DNA from: Fibrobacter sp.
GTDB lineage: Bacteria > Fibrobacterota > Fibrobacteria > Fibrobacterales > Fibrobacteraceae
Length of the DNA: 64,000 nucleotides
NCBI GenBank assembly: GCA_017412605.1
Contig: JAFPWY010000003.1
Location: forward strand, 1-64,000
Reading direction: 5' to 3'
Below are positions 42,847 through 51,765 of this stretch, one piece after another (the first letter of the stretch is position 1; every line of letters begins with the position of its first letter). The notes below the pieces were generated by a model. It made no database searches, was not told the DNA's origin, and saw only the letters and a program-made list of their open reading frames with translations. Position numbers and translations under genes: made by a program.

Positions 42847-44100
42847 ATGGGCATGCAGATGCGGAATGTATTCAGACGTGCCTTGTGCATGGTCCCGTTG
42901 GCTTTCGGCCTCTCTTTTGCCGATGCCATTCCCGTTGGCGCCCTTTCGGCTTCTGGAGCCCAGGCCCGTGACCAGCAGCTTCGCGAGATTCGCGATGTCA
43001 TGCGCGGTGGCCGTGGAGGTTTCCTCGATCTGGGCTTCAACTACACACCCCTTCCGACCCAGCTTCCGCTGGAGAGCCCCTATGGCGAACATGACGGCTT
43101 TGCCTTCAAGCAGCACGTTGCCGGCTTCGGTAGCGGCGAGGTAGCCCGGAACACGCAGCTGGGCGCTTTGCTCTGGTTCGAACGTTCGGGCTGGGACGGC
43201 GAAGACTTCTTTGTCCTTCCGCAGTATAACGATTTTTCCCATGTGGCGTCGCTGACGACCTGGGGCCTTACGCTGACACAGGCCCGCTACGACGTGACGT
43301 TTGCCGGCGGTATGCAGCACTACAACGTGGAGCATGTCGGTGATGTCTACCCGGAAGAGAACGATTCCCTGCTCTACTCCTGGGCGCACTTGCGCTGGAG
43401 CCACTTCAGCTTGCAGGGCAATTTCCACCGCTCTGACGTTCGTTTCCTGCGCTTGTCGCTCGACCTGGAATCGCGACTTGTCTACGGCGGACGTTCCCGC
43501 GGCATCCTGACGTATTTGCCGAATGTCGATTTCACGGTCTATAACAAGTCCGCGGACCGTTTCAGCGCCGACACCTACCGCATGAACTGGGAACAGAACC
43601 TCTACGGGCAGGTTCTCTATGCCGAGGTCTCGTACGACTTCCCCGATGATGGCTTCCACTCGGCCGCACTCAAGTACTATCCGGATGCATCGCGCATGGT
43701 GGCTTTCGAGGCGACGTGCATTCGCCGCAACAAGGAAATTGACGGTACGGACGACCTCCTGTGGGGCGGTGGTGTCGAATTCCCGTTTGTCCGCTTTGCT
43801 TATAATTCCTCCTACGATTACGAGAATTTCTTCCATGCCAAGGGGACGTTCATTGTGGAATTCCAGTTTAACCTGGCCGCCATCGATGGTTTCCTGTTCG
43901 CACGCGGAGGAACGCGTTCGGCTCCGCTCGAGACAATCACCGTGGAGAAGAAGAATAAGGACAAGATGCCCGAAGGTGACAAGTTGATACACCTGAATCA
44001 GTCGGATGCGTCGACATCGGTCGGAAACAAGCCGAAAACTCTTGAAGCGACCGGAATCCGTTACGAAAAGTCCGGCGACGGAAACGGAGGCAAGCAATGA
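42847..44100 (+). CDS. Exported protein, possibly outer-membrane beta-barrel, 417 aa
   Basis: Not recognised. The signal peptide (MGMQMRNVFRRALCMVPLAFGLSFADA) is followed by a long series of alternating strands with many Tyr, Trp and Phe residues (about 65-365), as in outer-membrane barrels. A hydrophilic Lys/Asp-rich tail of about 50 residues follows, which is unusual for a barrel end. It follows the MBOAT gene by 19 nt and overlaps the lipoprotein gene by ATGA. A second ATG 6 nt in is an alternative start. Confidence 0.75.
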   Translation: MGMQMRNVFRRALCMVPLAFGLSFADAIPVGALSASGAQARDQQLREIRDVMRGGRGGFLDLGFNYTPLPTQLPLESPYGEHDGFAFKQHVAGFGSGEVARNTQLGALLWFERSGWDGEDFFVLPQYNDFSHVASLTTWGLTLTQARYDVTFAGGMQHYNVEHVGDVYPEENDSLLYSWAHLRWSHFSLQGNFHRSDVRFLRLSLDLESRLVYGGRSRGILTYLPNVDFTVYNKSADRFSADTYRMNWEQNLYGQVLYAEVSYDFPDDGFHSAALKYYPDASRMVAFEATCIRRNKEIDGTDDLLWGGGVEFPFVRFAYNSSYDYENFFHAKGTFIVEFQFNLAAIDGFLFARGGTRSAPLETITVEKKNKDKMPEGDKLIHLNQSDASTSVGNKPKTLEATGIRYEKSGDGNGGKQ

Positions 44101-44507
44101 TTTCTCGCATAGTGAAGAAGTGGACGCGCTCCTTGCTCGCCTGTTGTGCTCTCCTGGCTTTGCCGCTCGTGCTTACGGGTTGCCTGAGCCACTGGTTCCT
44201 GGAATCCGAGACGAGACTCCAGCTGGAAAATGCGACCGAGGATTACTCCATCCTCTCGCTCGATGTTGTCTCGCTTGATGGCACCGCCTATTCCTCGTGG
44301 ATTAGCGAGACCGTCCTGCCCGGCGAACGCAGCCGCGTCGAGGAGGGCGACTGGATTGGCGAGTTCAAGATCCGCGTGAAGTACACCGAGAGCAAGGATG
44401 CAAGTGGCGACACGCTCATGGATTACCGTGTGCTCGATTTCGAGGGCGGCAGCATGTATTTGCAGGTCACCGCGAAGAAGGGCAAACTGGAATATAACTT
44501 CCGCTAG
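44097..44507 (+). CDS. Small lipoprotein, 136 aa
   Basis: Signal peptide with lipobox LPLVLTGC (Cys28), then a beta-rich domain (LQLENATEDYSILSLDVVSLDGTAYSSWISETVLPGERSRVEEGDW). Its start overlaps the stop of the preceding gene, so it is translated with it. It is the last gene of the MBOAT cluster and is followed by a terminator. Function unknown; a role with the preceding envelope protein is inferred from the coupling. Confidence 0.75.
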   Translation: MISRIVKKWTRSLLACCALLALPLVLTGCLSHWFLESETRLQLENATEDYSILSLDVVSLDGTAYSSWISETVLPGERSRVEEGDWIGEFKIRVKYTESKDASGDTLMDYRVLDFEGGSMYLQVTAKKGKLEYNFR

Positions 44508-44536
44508 TTTGGTCCTGCTAGTTTGTTCGATATTTG

Positions 44537-44560
44537 CCGGCGCTATGCGCGCCGGTTTTT
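44537..44560 (+). terminator. Terminator after the MBOAT cluster
   Basis: CCGGCGC and GCGCCGG arms around a 5-nt loop, followed by T5. Confidence 0.85.
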
Positions 44561-44569
44561 CTGTATCCG

Positions 44570-45247
44570 TTATTCAATGCTCCAGTCGATAGGCTGGAGC
44601 CCCTTGCTTTGCAGATAGGTGTTCGCCTTGCTGAAGTGCTTGCAGCCGAAGAATCCGCGGTAGGCCGAAAGCGGGCTTGGGTGCGGAGCCGTGAGAATCA
44701 GGTGACCGCGGTTCGGGGCGATTAGCGCCTGCTTCTTGATGGCGAAGCTGCCCCAGAGCAGGAACACGAGGTTTTCGCGGACTTGGGAGAGCCTCTGGAT
44801 GATGGTGTCGGTGAACTGCTGCCAGCCGATGCCTGCATGGCTTGCGGCCATGTGGGCGCGCACGGTGAGCGATGCGTTCAGCAGGAGAACCCCGCGTTGG
44901 GCCCAGCATTCCAGGTTGCCGTGAGGCGGGGGAGTGATGCCGAGGTCATCGTGGAGTTCCTGGAAAATGTTGATAAGCGATGGTGGCGGCTCGATGCCGA
45001 CGGGAACGGAAAAGCAGAGTCCGTGCGCCTGGCCTGGGTTGTGGTAGGGGTCCTGGCCGATGATGACGGCTTTTACCTTGTCGACGGGGCAGAAGTCGAG
45101 TGCCGCGAAAATCTTGGAGCCCGGCGGATAGACGATGTGGTGCTCCGCTTTCTCCTTCAGGAGAACTTCCTTGATTTTTTTGAAGTAGGGCTGCTCGAAT
45201 TGGTCGGCGAGCAGGTTAAGCCAGGATTGTTCAAGTTTTACAGACAT
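44570..45247 (-). CDS. ung: Uracil-DNA glycosylase (family 1)
   Basis: Removes uracil from DNA. 225 aa. The active-site motif VIIGQDPYHNPGQAHGLCFSVP holds the catalytic Asp66, and the C-terminal LTAPHPSPLSAYRGFFGCKHF holds the catalytic His. Both fit family 1. A TATATT box lies about 40 nt before the ATG. Confidence 0.96.
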   Translation of the reverse strand: MSVKLEQSWLNLLADQFEQPYFKKIKEVLLKEKAEHHIVYPPGSKIFAALDFCPVDKVKAVIIGQDPYHNPGQAHGLCFSVPVGIEPPPSLINIFQELHDDLGITPPPHGNLECWAQRGVLLLNASLTVRAHMAASHAGIGWQQFTDTIIQRLSQVRENLVFLLWGSFAIKKQALIAPNRGHLILTAPHPSPLSAYRGFFGCKHFSKANTYLQSKGLQPIDWSIE

Positions 45248-45322
45248 GGGAAATGGATGTATGCGGTAGACAGTAATTGATGGTTAAAATATAAATATTG
45301 GAGGGATGGTTGCTTGGCTTGA

Positions 45323-45372
45323 CTCATATACCTCAAAGCACCGTAGGTGCGACCTCATTCCTCATACCTCAT
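45323..45372 (-). repeat. G-rich heptamer array (TGAGGNN) with central palindrome
   Basis: Minus strand: TGAGGTA, TGAGGAA, TGAGGTC, then the palindrome GCACC-TAC-GGTGC, then TTTGAGGTA and TATGAG. The first units encode the last residues (MRYEE) and the TGA stop of the upstream methyltransferase. The span, about 49 bp, matches the two TAG-type arrays. Confidence 0.65.
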
Positions 45373-46641
45373 TGCCAAAATGGCGACTTTTTCTCCGTAG
45401 GCTCGCGTGTAGAAGAGGATGGCGCGTTCCTTGCCCTTGGGCTTGAGTCGCGCGATTTCGGCATCGGGGTCGAGCTTGACACCGCGGAGCTTTAGCGTGA
45501 GCTTTCCTATGCTGTGGGCGGAGAGCATGGAGCGTACCGCACTCGTGGAAAGTTCCGAGTGGTCGATGACTTCGAAACAGGTGAATCCGGGCGAGGGAAG
45601 CGGCGAGTCGCTCGATACGTAGGCGATCCCTTCGGAGATGAGGTGGGCTGCGGAGTCGTGAGTCCGTGCCGCAATGCCGAAAAGGCGGCTGCGCACGAGG
45701 ACCGCGGCGGGTTCCGAGATGTACTTGGAAAGTTCGCCGAGGGGGAGGTCCGACTGGCTGCTTGCAGTGCGGTAGACCCTGTCGCGTCCTTCGCGTTGGA
45801 AATTTTCTTCGAACAGGCGTTGCTCGGCTTCGGCGCGGACTTCGCGGGCCTCGTCCCGCTCGGCGCTCCATTGCGCGGCCAATTTGCCCGCCTTGTCGAC
45901 GATGACGGCGCGTACGGTTCCCGGCGCTTTCGCCATTTCGCCGAACAGGACCAGGCATTCGCGGCAGTCGGAGTGTCCGCCGATATAGACGATTTCGGTA
46001 TCCTTGGGAATTTCGCCCGTGGGGTACCCGGGCGGAAGCTTCGCCATCCCGCCCCGGTACCGTTTCGCAATTTCGAGGACTTCGGCAAAAGTGGGGGTGA
46101 AGTTCGTGAGGTCGCGCTGGTTGTCGCCTTCGGTTGCGCGTCGGGCCGGGTCTATTGTGAAGTAGTCGGCGCGTTCGTTGCTCGGGATGTCGCGCACGTC
46201 GGCCTGGAACGTTCGCCCTTCGCCGCGCAGTGCTCGGTTGTTGTAGGCGTACATGTCGAGCCGGTCTGTGTCCATGTCGATCCCGGTGACGTGCAGGTGG
46301 CTAGGCAGGAAAAAGCTGTCGCCGCCCATGCCGCAGCATAGGTCGTGCACGGTCGAGCCCGCGTCCGGCCCGCTTGGCCACAGTTCCGCCTTGTAGCGGC
46401 CGATATCTTGTGCTGTGCTTTGCTCCAGGGCAAGTTTGTCGCACAGGAGGAACGCTTTGCCTGTCCCGAACTTTTCGCGGAATTTGGGCACGAGCGCCAT
46501 GTAGTCCATAATGGCGGCGCGCTCGTCGAAACTGTACTTTTTGGCGAGTGCGCTTGATACCTGCAACTCGTCCATTTTTTTGGCGAGTGCGCCTTGGATG
46601 AACTCCTGCACGGCCGTCGATGTCAGCAATTCCTTTAGCAT
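45355..46641 (-). CDS. Class I SAM-dependent methyltransferase with THUMP-like domain, 428 aa
   Basis: Rossmann methyltransferase with motif I HDLCCGMGGDSFFLP, motif IV FTIDPARRA and a C-terminal THUMP-like domain (about 330-428). The family is widespread in bacteria and is suspected to act on RNA, but its target is not established. The N-terminal 90 residues are helical. The reading frame ends inside the heptamer array. It precedes ung on the same strand. Confidence 0.85.
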   Translation of the reverse strand: MLKELLTSTAVQEFIQGALAKKMDELQVSSALAKKYSFDERAAIMDYMALVPKFREKFGTGKAFLLCDKLALEQSTAQDIGRYKAELWPSGPDAGSTVHDLCCGMGGDSFFLPSHLHVTGIDMDTDRLDMYAYNNRALRGEGRTFQADVRDIPSNERADYFTIDPARRATEGDNQRDLTNFTPTFAEVLEIAKRYRGGMAKLPPGYPTGEIPKDTEIVYIGGHSDCRECLVLFGEMAKAPGTVRAVIVDKAGKLAAQWSAERDEAREVRAEAEQRLFEENFQREGRDRVYRTASSQSDLPLGELSKYISEPAAVLVRSRLFGIAARTHDSAAHLISEGIAYVSSDSPLPSPGFTCFEVIDHSELSTSAVRSMLSAHSIGKLTLKLRGVKLDPDAEIARLKPKGKERAILFYTRAYGEKVAILAMRYEE

Positions 46642-46909
46642 GATGCAAAAGCAATTTAGCTTTTTAACCTACCGCGGCGCTAGCGAGGTACGTGCAAAAA
46701 AACAGGTATGAAGCAGGATGAATGAGCGGATGTCGTCGCTATCGTTGGATAGGTTGAATGCTGTGTAAACATTCCGTAACATGAACGTATTTCTCTTTTT
46801 ACTTTATGTAAGCAATTCTTTTTTTTGACACCGAACATTTAATATATTTCGTTGCAGACTTTGGGCCGGCATGTCCGGTCTGACCTATGTTCATCAATAA
46901 AGGAAAAAT
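46642..46909. other. Intergenic region before the DsbA-like lipoprotein gene
   Basis: 268 bp between divergent genes. It contains TTGACA near 46828, an AT-rich block with TATATT near 46850 (spacing to the TTGACA is too short for a standard pair) and a CCGG-based hairpin (GGCCGG...CCGGTC) in the presumed 5' leader of the downstream gene. No gene seen. Confidence 0.5.
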
Positions 46910-47644
46910 ATGAAACACTTCTCTATCGTCGCCATGGCATTTCTCGTAGTCGGCTTGGTCGGTTGCAATCAGGCTTCTGCCGGTGGTTCGTTCAACCAGC
47001 AGGCTCGCCTGGACAGCCTTGAAAAGGATTTCAAGGTCGTCAAGGAAGAATTTGAAATCATCAAGTACGCTCTCGACAAGCGCGGCATCTCCCTGGAACA
47101 GGCCCGTGCCGAGATGGAAGCCGACAACAAGGTCTGGGACATTCCCGACGAAGACAGCCCGATTTTCGGCAATACCAAGGATCCGAAGCTCACCATCGTC
47201 GAGTTCACCGAATTCCAGTGCCCGTACTGCTCTCGTATCGCTCCCACGATGAAGGAACTCAACAACAAGTACCCGGACAAGATCAAGTTCGTCTACAAGC
47301 ACTTCCCGCTCAGCTTCCATGCTAACGCTCAGGCCGCTGCCGCTGCCTCCATCGCCGCTCACAAGCAGGGCAAGTTCTGGGAATTCCGCTATGCGCTCGC
47401 TCCGCACAGCCGCGAACTCAGCGATTCCATGTACATCGCCGTGGCTAAGGAAGTTGGCCTCGATATCGAAAAGTTCAAGAAGGACATGGTGCTCGACTCT
47501 GCTATGATGGCCCGCATCGACAAGGACTTCCAACTGGGTGTCAAGGTCGGCGTTCAGGGTACCCCGAACTTCTACATCAACGGCAAGCGTCAGGACCGCT
47601 TCTCTCCGGAACTGGTCGAAAAGCTCCTGAAGGAAGCCAAGTAG
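46910..47644 (+). CDS. DsbA-family thiol oxidoreductase lipoprotein, 244 aa
   Basis: Envelope thioredoxin-fold protein anchored as a lipoprotein (LVGLVGC, Cys19). A short coiled coil (about 30-60) precedes the DsbA-like domain. The active site is CPYC (Cys104-Cys107) in VEFTEFQCPYCSRI, an alpha-helical insertion follows, and the cis-proline loop is GVQGTPNFYINGK. It probably oxidises or isomerises disulfides in exported proteins, which are Cys-containing in several surface proteins here. AAAGGA precedes the ATG. Monocistronic, with its own terminator. Confidence 0.92.
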   Translation: MKHFSIVAMAFLVVGLVGCNQASAGGSFNQQARLDSLEKDFKVVKEEFEIIKYALDKRGISLEQARAEMEADNKVWDIPDEDSPIFGNTKDPKLTIVEFTEFQCPYCSRIAPTMKELNNKYPDKIKFVYKHFPLSFHANAQAAAAASIAAHKQGKFWEFRYALAPHSRELSDSMYIAVAKEVGLDIEKFKKDMVLDSAMMARIDKDFQLGVKVGVQGTPNFYINGKRQDRFSPELVEKLLKEAK

Positions 47645-47655
47645 CGTTTACAACT

Positions 47656-47692
47656 GTAACCGGTGGATTGTCCATCGGTTACGTCTTTTTTT
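47656..47692 (+). terminator. Terminator after the DsbA-like gene
   Basis: GTAACCGGTGG and CCATCGGTTAC arms (one G-U), then GTC and T7. Confidence 0.85.
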
Positions 47693-47748
47693 GTTGAAAA
47701 GAATATATTCTGGATAGATTTTAAAACACAAACCAAAGGATGCTAATC

Positions 47749-50700
47749 ATGATGAAGCAAACTATGAAGGTCGCCGCTATTGCCGCAATGGGCATGGCCG
47801 TGGCCGTAATGGCGCAGCCGAAGCAGCCGAAGACGGTCGTCTACAAGTTCTTTGACGAACAGTATCGTCAGGGCGGGTTCGACTATTCTTACGGTGGCAC
47901 GAGCAAGGGCGTCACGATTACCAAGGACGGCGGATACAAGTCCAAGGCCGCCCTGAACATCAAGCTGGACCCGAAGGAATATTCCGGTGCCTCCATCTGC
48001 TTGTATAACGAATTCTTCGACCTGAACAAGTTCATGCTCGATTCCAAGGTCGAGTTCATGATCAAGGGCAAGAACGGCGGCGAAAACGTCAAGATTGGCC
48101 TCCTCGACGAAGAAGTCAGCGACGGCAAGAAGACGCAGGTCGTGCTGCCCATGAACAAGTACATCCAGGGTGGTGCCGTGACGAAGGACTGGAAGAAGGT
48201 TTCCATTCCTCTCGTGGACTTCCCGGACCGTGGCCTTTACTGGGACAACACCCGCAAGTCCGAATTCCCGGCCCGTATCGACTGGGACAAGATTGCGGAA
48301 ATCCGTTTCTCCATCGACAAGAGCGGTGCTTCTGAATTTGAAATCTGGGTGGACAACATTGAAATCGTGAAGGGCAACAAGAAGGCCCCGCCGAAGAAGA
48401 AGGTTGTTTACTGGGATGAAAACAACGACGTCATCGACGGCCCGAAGAACCCCGAAAAGCTCGACGGCAAGGCCAAGACGCTCGCTACGTTCTACGACAA
48501 CCAGCTCAAGGGCTTCAGCTACAGCTACGGTGGCCTCACCGCCCAGCGCGAAGCTCAGTCCAAGACCCAGGGCAACAAGAACGTGCTCGCCATGTACATC
48601 GACAACAACGACTGGTCCGGTGTGACCTACTCGCTGGGCGAAGGCAAGTTCATCGACCTTTCCAAGGTCCGCAACAAGGGCGGTCTCTACTTCTGGATCA
48701 AGGGTAAGCTCGGCGGCGAAAAGCTGTACGTGGGTATCCTCGACAACCAGGGCAACGACGTGAAGAGCCAGACCAAGGTCGGTCTCAACGACTGGATCAA
48801 GGTCAGCAAGGATTGGCAGCTCGTCAAGATTCCTCTGAAGCGTTTCATGGACAAGGGCAAGGCTTGGGATGCTAACAAGCAGGCCGAAGTCGCCAAGGAC
48901 ATGAAGTGGAACAAGATCCAGGAAATCCGCTTCTCCGTGGGCAAGGGCGAAAACGCAGGCGAACCGGGCAAGCCGGCTCCTGTGACCGTCTTCGTCGACC
49001 AGATTACCTTCACCGAGAACATCGACTGGGTTGACCCGGACCTCAAGTGGGACAACTTCAAGTCTACGGCTAAGGATCTCGTGATTTCTGACTTCGAAGG
49101 CAAGTACGGCAGCGAGACCTGGGAACCGGCATTCGGCCCGAAGTCCCAGCTCAAGTTCAAGATCGAAAACTGCCCCGAATTCAAGAGCAACTGCTTGAAC
49201 ATCGAACACTACCTCCTCGCCGACTGGGTCGACGTCGTGCTCGACATGAACAAGCGCGGCCGTCCGGCTGCTGACCGCGACTGGACCAAGCACTGGGGCA
49301 TCATGTTCGACGTGTACTCCGAAAAGGCTTGGCAGTCCATCACCGTGCAGGTGCAGGACGCTGGCGACGAAATCTTCGTGTCTAACGTCGGTGCTCCGAA
49401 GGGCAAGACCACTCTGCTCGTGCCGTTCCGCACGTTCAGCAAGTTCCCGTATTACCAGCCGCCCCAGGCCAAGGAAAACGGCATCTTCGACCTGAAGGGT
49501 GTCGTCGCTCTTGACTTCAAGCCGAGTGGCGAAGGTACTGCTGGTGGCTTCAAAATCGACAACATCAGGCTCACCAACCAGCGCGAAGTCAAGGCCAAGG
49601 AACGCCCGGCCGTCATCAAGGTGGCCATCAAGGGCTCTAGCGACGTGCTCAACCCGGAAATCTCCGGCGGCCTGTTCGGCATCAACGCCGCCCTCTGGGA
49701 TGGCGACATGCTCGACAACAAGAACTTCAAGGTTCAGACTCGCGACTTCGTGAAGCGCATCAACCACGGTATCGTCCGTTATCCGGGTGGTCTCCGTGCT
49801 GATGACGACCACTGGAAGGAAATCCTCGACAACCACGACTGGATGGTCGACACCGACGAATTCCTCGAATGGTTGAAGAAGACCGGCTCCAACGCCATGT
49901 TCACCGTGAACTTCGGTTCCGGCACCGAACAGGAAGCTGCCGCTTGGGTGAAGCACACCAACATCGACAAGAAGGCCGGCATCCTCTACTGGGAAATCGG
50001 TAACGAAGTCTATGGTAACTGGCACCCGTACTACGAAAAGTATGGTAAGGACGGCGGTACCATCTATGGTAAGCGCGCCCGCAAGTTCATCGAAGCCATG
50101 AAGAAAGTCGACCCGACCATCAAGGTGGCTGTGCTCGGCGTTCTCGAAGGCGACTGGAACGAGAAGGTGCTCAAGGAAACCGGTGACATCGCTGACGGTC
50201 TTATCGTCCACCACTACCCGCAGCACTTCGGCGAAGAAAACGACTTCGCGCTCCTCTCTGCTCCGCAGACTCTCACCGCTATCTACGAACGCTTGCACAA
50301 GGTCGTGGACAAGTGGACTGCCCACTACAAGAAGGACAAGAAGATCGAACTCTGGCTCACCGAATGGAACTCTGTTGACTTCAACCCGGGCCCGCAGACT
50401 CTCTCTGTCGAGAACGGCTTGTTCGTCGCCGACTACCTCGGTATGCTCGCCACCGAAAACGTGGATAACGCCCAGTACTGGGATATCCACAACGACATCA
50501 CTCCGGAAGGCGGTGACTACGGTTACCTGACCCGTTCCGGTGAAAACTGCATGAACTGCCCGCGTCCGAGCTACTGGGCCTTCCAGATGGCTTCCGACGC
50601 TCTCCGCGGCAAGCTCATGAAGACGACGATTACCGGTGACGAAGATGCTCTCCTCACGGCCTACTACACCGTGAAGGGCAAGAAGAAGCAGCTGTTGCTC

Positions 50701-50907
50701 GTGAACAAGAGCCCCTACAGCGACTTCGACATCAAGCTCGACATCGAAGGCTTCAAGGGTAAGGCCAAGGTCCAGACTCTGGACAAGACCTCCGAAAAGC
50801 TGAAGGAAGGCTGGGCCAACGACCCGTCCAAGAAGTCGAAGACTGTCGATGTCTCCAAGGGCATCAAGGTCGGCAAGCGCACGCTGACCCTCATCACGAT
50901 CGACTAA
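47749..50907 (+). CDS. cel51A: GH51 endoglucanase with tandem carbohydrate-binding modules (endoglucanase F-like)
   Basis: Secreted multi-domain glycoside hydrolase, 1052 aa, matching the layout I know for Fibrobacter endoglucanase F (Cel51A/celF). Signal peptide MMKQTMKVAAIAAMGMAVAVMAQ; three CBM11/CBM30-like beta-sandwich modules (about 28-215, 235-430, 440-605), each ending in a VDNIEI/VDQITF/IDNIRL strand; the GH51 barrel (about 615-975) with acid/base Glu753 in YWEIGNEVYG and nucleophile Glu872 in WLTEWNS; and a C-terminal beta domain. No T9SS tail. AAGGA sits 8 nt before the ATG at 47749; the ATG at 47740 overlaps that site and is less likely. Codon choice is strongly biased (AAG, CTC, GAA, GGC/GGT), suggesting high expression. 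Substrate (glucan versus arabinan) is inferred from the homologue. Confidence 0.92.
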   Translation: MMKQTMKVAAIAAMGMAVAVMAQPKQPKTVVYKFFDEQYRQGGFDYSYGGTSKGVTITKDGGYKSKAALNIKLDPKEYSGASICLYNEFFDLNKFMLDSKVEFMIKGKNGGENVKIGLLDEEVSDGKKTQVVLPMNKYIQGGAVTKDWKKVSIPLVDFPDRGLYWDNTRKSEFPARIDWDKIAEIRFSIDKSGASEFEIWVDNIEIVKGNKKAPPKKKVVYWDENNDVIDGPKNPEKLDGKAKTLATFYDNQLKGFSYSYGGLTAQREAQSKTQGNKNVLAMYIDNNDWSGVTYSLGEGKFIDLSKVRNKGGLYFWIKGKLGGEKLYVGILDNQGNDVKSQTKVGLNDWIKVSKDWQLVKIPLKRFMDKGKAWDANKQAEVAKDMKWNKIQEIRFSVGKGENAGEPGKPAPVTVFVDQITFTENIDWVDPDLKWDNFKSTAKDLVISDFEGKYGSETWEPAFGPKSQLKFKIENCPEFKSNCLNIEHYLLADWVDVVLDMNKRGRPAADRDWTKHWGIMFDVYSEKAWQSITVQVQDAGDEIFVSNVGAPKGKTTLLVPFRTFSKFPYYQPPQAKENGIFDLKGVVALDFKPSGEGTAGGFKIDNIRLTNQREVKAKERPAVIKVAIKGSSDVLNPEISGGLFGINAALWDGDMLDNKNFKVQTRDFVKRINHGIVRYPGGLRADDDHWKEILDNHDWMVDTDEFLEWLKKTGSNAMFTVNFGSGTEQEAAAWVKHTNIDKKAGILYWEIGNEVYGNWHPYYEKYGKDGGTIYGKRARKFIEAMKKVDPTIKVAVLGVLEGDWNEKVLKETGDIADGLIVHHYPQHFGEENDFALLSAPQTLTAIYERLHKVVDKWTAHYKKDKKIELWLTEWNSVDFNPGPQTLSVENGLFVADYLGMLATENVDNAQYWDIHNDITPEGGDYGYLTRSGENCMNCPRPSYWAFQMASDALRGKLMKTTITGDEDALLTAYYTVKGKKKQLLLVNKSPYSDFDIKLDIEGFKGKAKVQTLDKTSEKLKEGWANDPSKKSKTVDVSKGIKVGKRTLTLITID

Positions 50908-50931
50908 TCGCTGAATCGCGAAAAAGGAATT

Positions 50932-50962
50932 GCCTCGCCGGAAAATCCCGGCGGGGCTTTTT
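50932..50962 (+). terminator. Terminator after the GH51 gene
   Basis: GCCTCGCCGG and CCGGCGGGGC arms (one G-U) around AAAATC, followed by T5. Confidence 0.88.
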
Positions 50963-51027
50963 GTATACTTTAAACCAGTCCTAAAAATGGTAGCTTACTC
51001 ATTTATGCGTTTAGGAGACAATAGCAA

Positions 51028-51765
51028 ATGAGAATTCTATTTATACTTGTTCTTATTCTTGCAGTAAATTCTTTTTCTATTGAGGAAATTGTACATGCGT
51101 TGAGCGTTCATTTTCCTGACGACATTTGGAATAAAGAATTACAAGCAGACCAGGCAGATGTTTGTAAAACATATTTACGTTCAAACGAGCGTAACGAGTT
51201 GTTTGCTTGTTCTAAAGAAACATGCCAAAGCATTTTAGATTCAAACATATTTATTCGCTATTATAATGAAATCAATGTTTTTGAATATTACGAAATTACA
51301 GGAGCAAAAAGAAGTATTGCGGAAGTATTGAAGGATGAACTGCAACATTATAACGAATGCATGTTCCTTACCTTAAACAAGGCCGAGATGGATACTTTGT
51401 TTTATCTCATTGATAGCCAACTTTCTCCGAAACTTGATTCCGCGGGATTGCTAAGCTTTGGCTACGAAGCTTGTTTTAAAGGAAACCGTAAATGCGTCAG
51501 CGAAGTTGTCGGCTCTCCTGTAAATGGCTCCGATTTGGTCGATAGTATTTTAAATGCTCGAAATGCAATTTTATTCGTTCCTGCAACTAAAGCGGAACGT
51601 GTCTTCTCGATTAATAATGATGGGGTCCTTGTTGTCCCTGATCAATTAAAGGGGAAGAAATATGCTATACTCAATTTGCAGGGAATTCTTATACAAGAAG
51701 GGGTTTTAGAGGGATCCATAACCATTCCCGTAGGGTGTAATATTTTTCATATTAGAGAAAGATGA
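51028..51765 (+). CDS. Secreted protein with T9SS-like tail, 3' end displaced by a mobile element
   Basis: Signal peptide MRILFILVLILAVNSFS and a mainly helical, Cys-containing domain (about 20-185; cysteines in VCKTY, FACSKETC, NECMF, EACFKGNRKC). The end (about 190-245: FSINNDGVLVVPDQLKGKKYAILNLQGILIQEGVLEGSITIPVGCNIFHI) resembles a T9SS type A sorting domain but stops early. The last codons are supplied by the left end of the element at 51761. If the element is removed, the frame continues as IREMKKNFLLKN and stops at 55508-55510, which gives the Lys-rich last strand such tails have. AT-rich relative to its left neighbours. Function of the main domain unknown. Confidence 0.72.
   Translation: MRILFILVLILAVNSFSIEEIVHALSVHFPDDIWNKELQADQADVCKTYLRSNERNELFACSKETCQSILDSNIFIRYYNEINVFEYYEITGAKRSIAEVLKDELQHYNECMFLTLNKAEMDTLFYLIDSQLSPKLDSAGLLSFGYEACFKGNRKCVSEVVGSPVNGSDLVDSILNARNAILFVPATKAERVFSINNDGVLVVPDQLKGKKYAILNLQGILIQEGVLEGSITIPVGCNIFHIRER
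51752..51760 (+). repeat. Left copy of 9-bp target duplication (TTAGAGAAA)
   Basis: TTAGAGAAA directly abuts the left end of the element and is repeated exactly at 55473-55481, directly after its right end. Confidence 0.8.

Noticed and set aside
44505-44527. Fifth heptamer-type array (TAGTTTG at a stop codon, repeated 14 nt later)
   Set aside because: Only two units with an unrelated unit between them and not G-rich; too weak to call.
45298-45495. 65-codon + strand frame
   Set aside because: Antisense to the methyltransferase 3' end and across the heptamer array; no protein-like features.
47743-50490. 915-codon open frame on the minus strand
   Set aside because: Shadow of the GH51 gene, produced by its strong codon bias.
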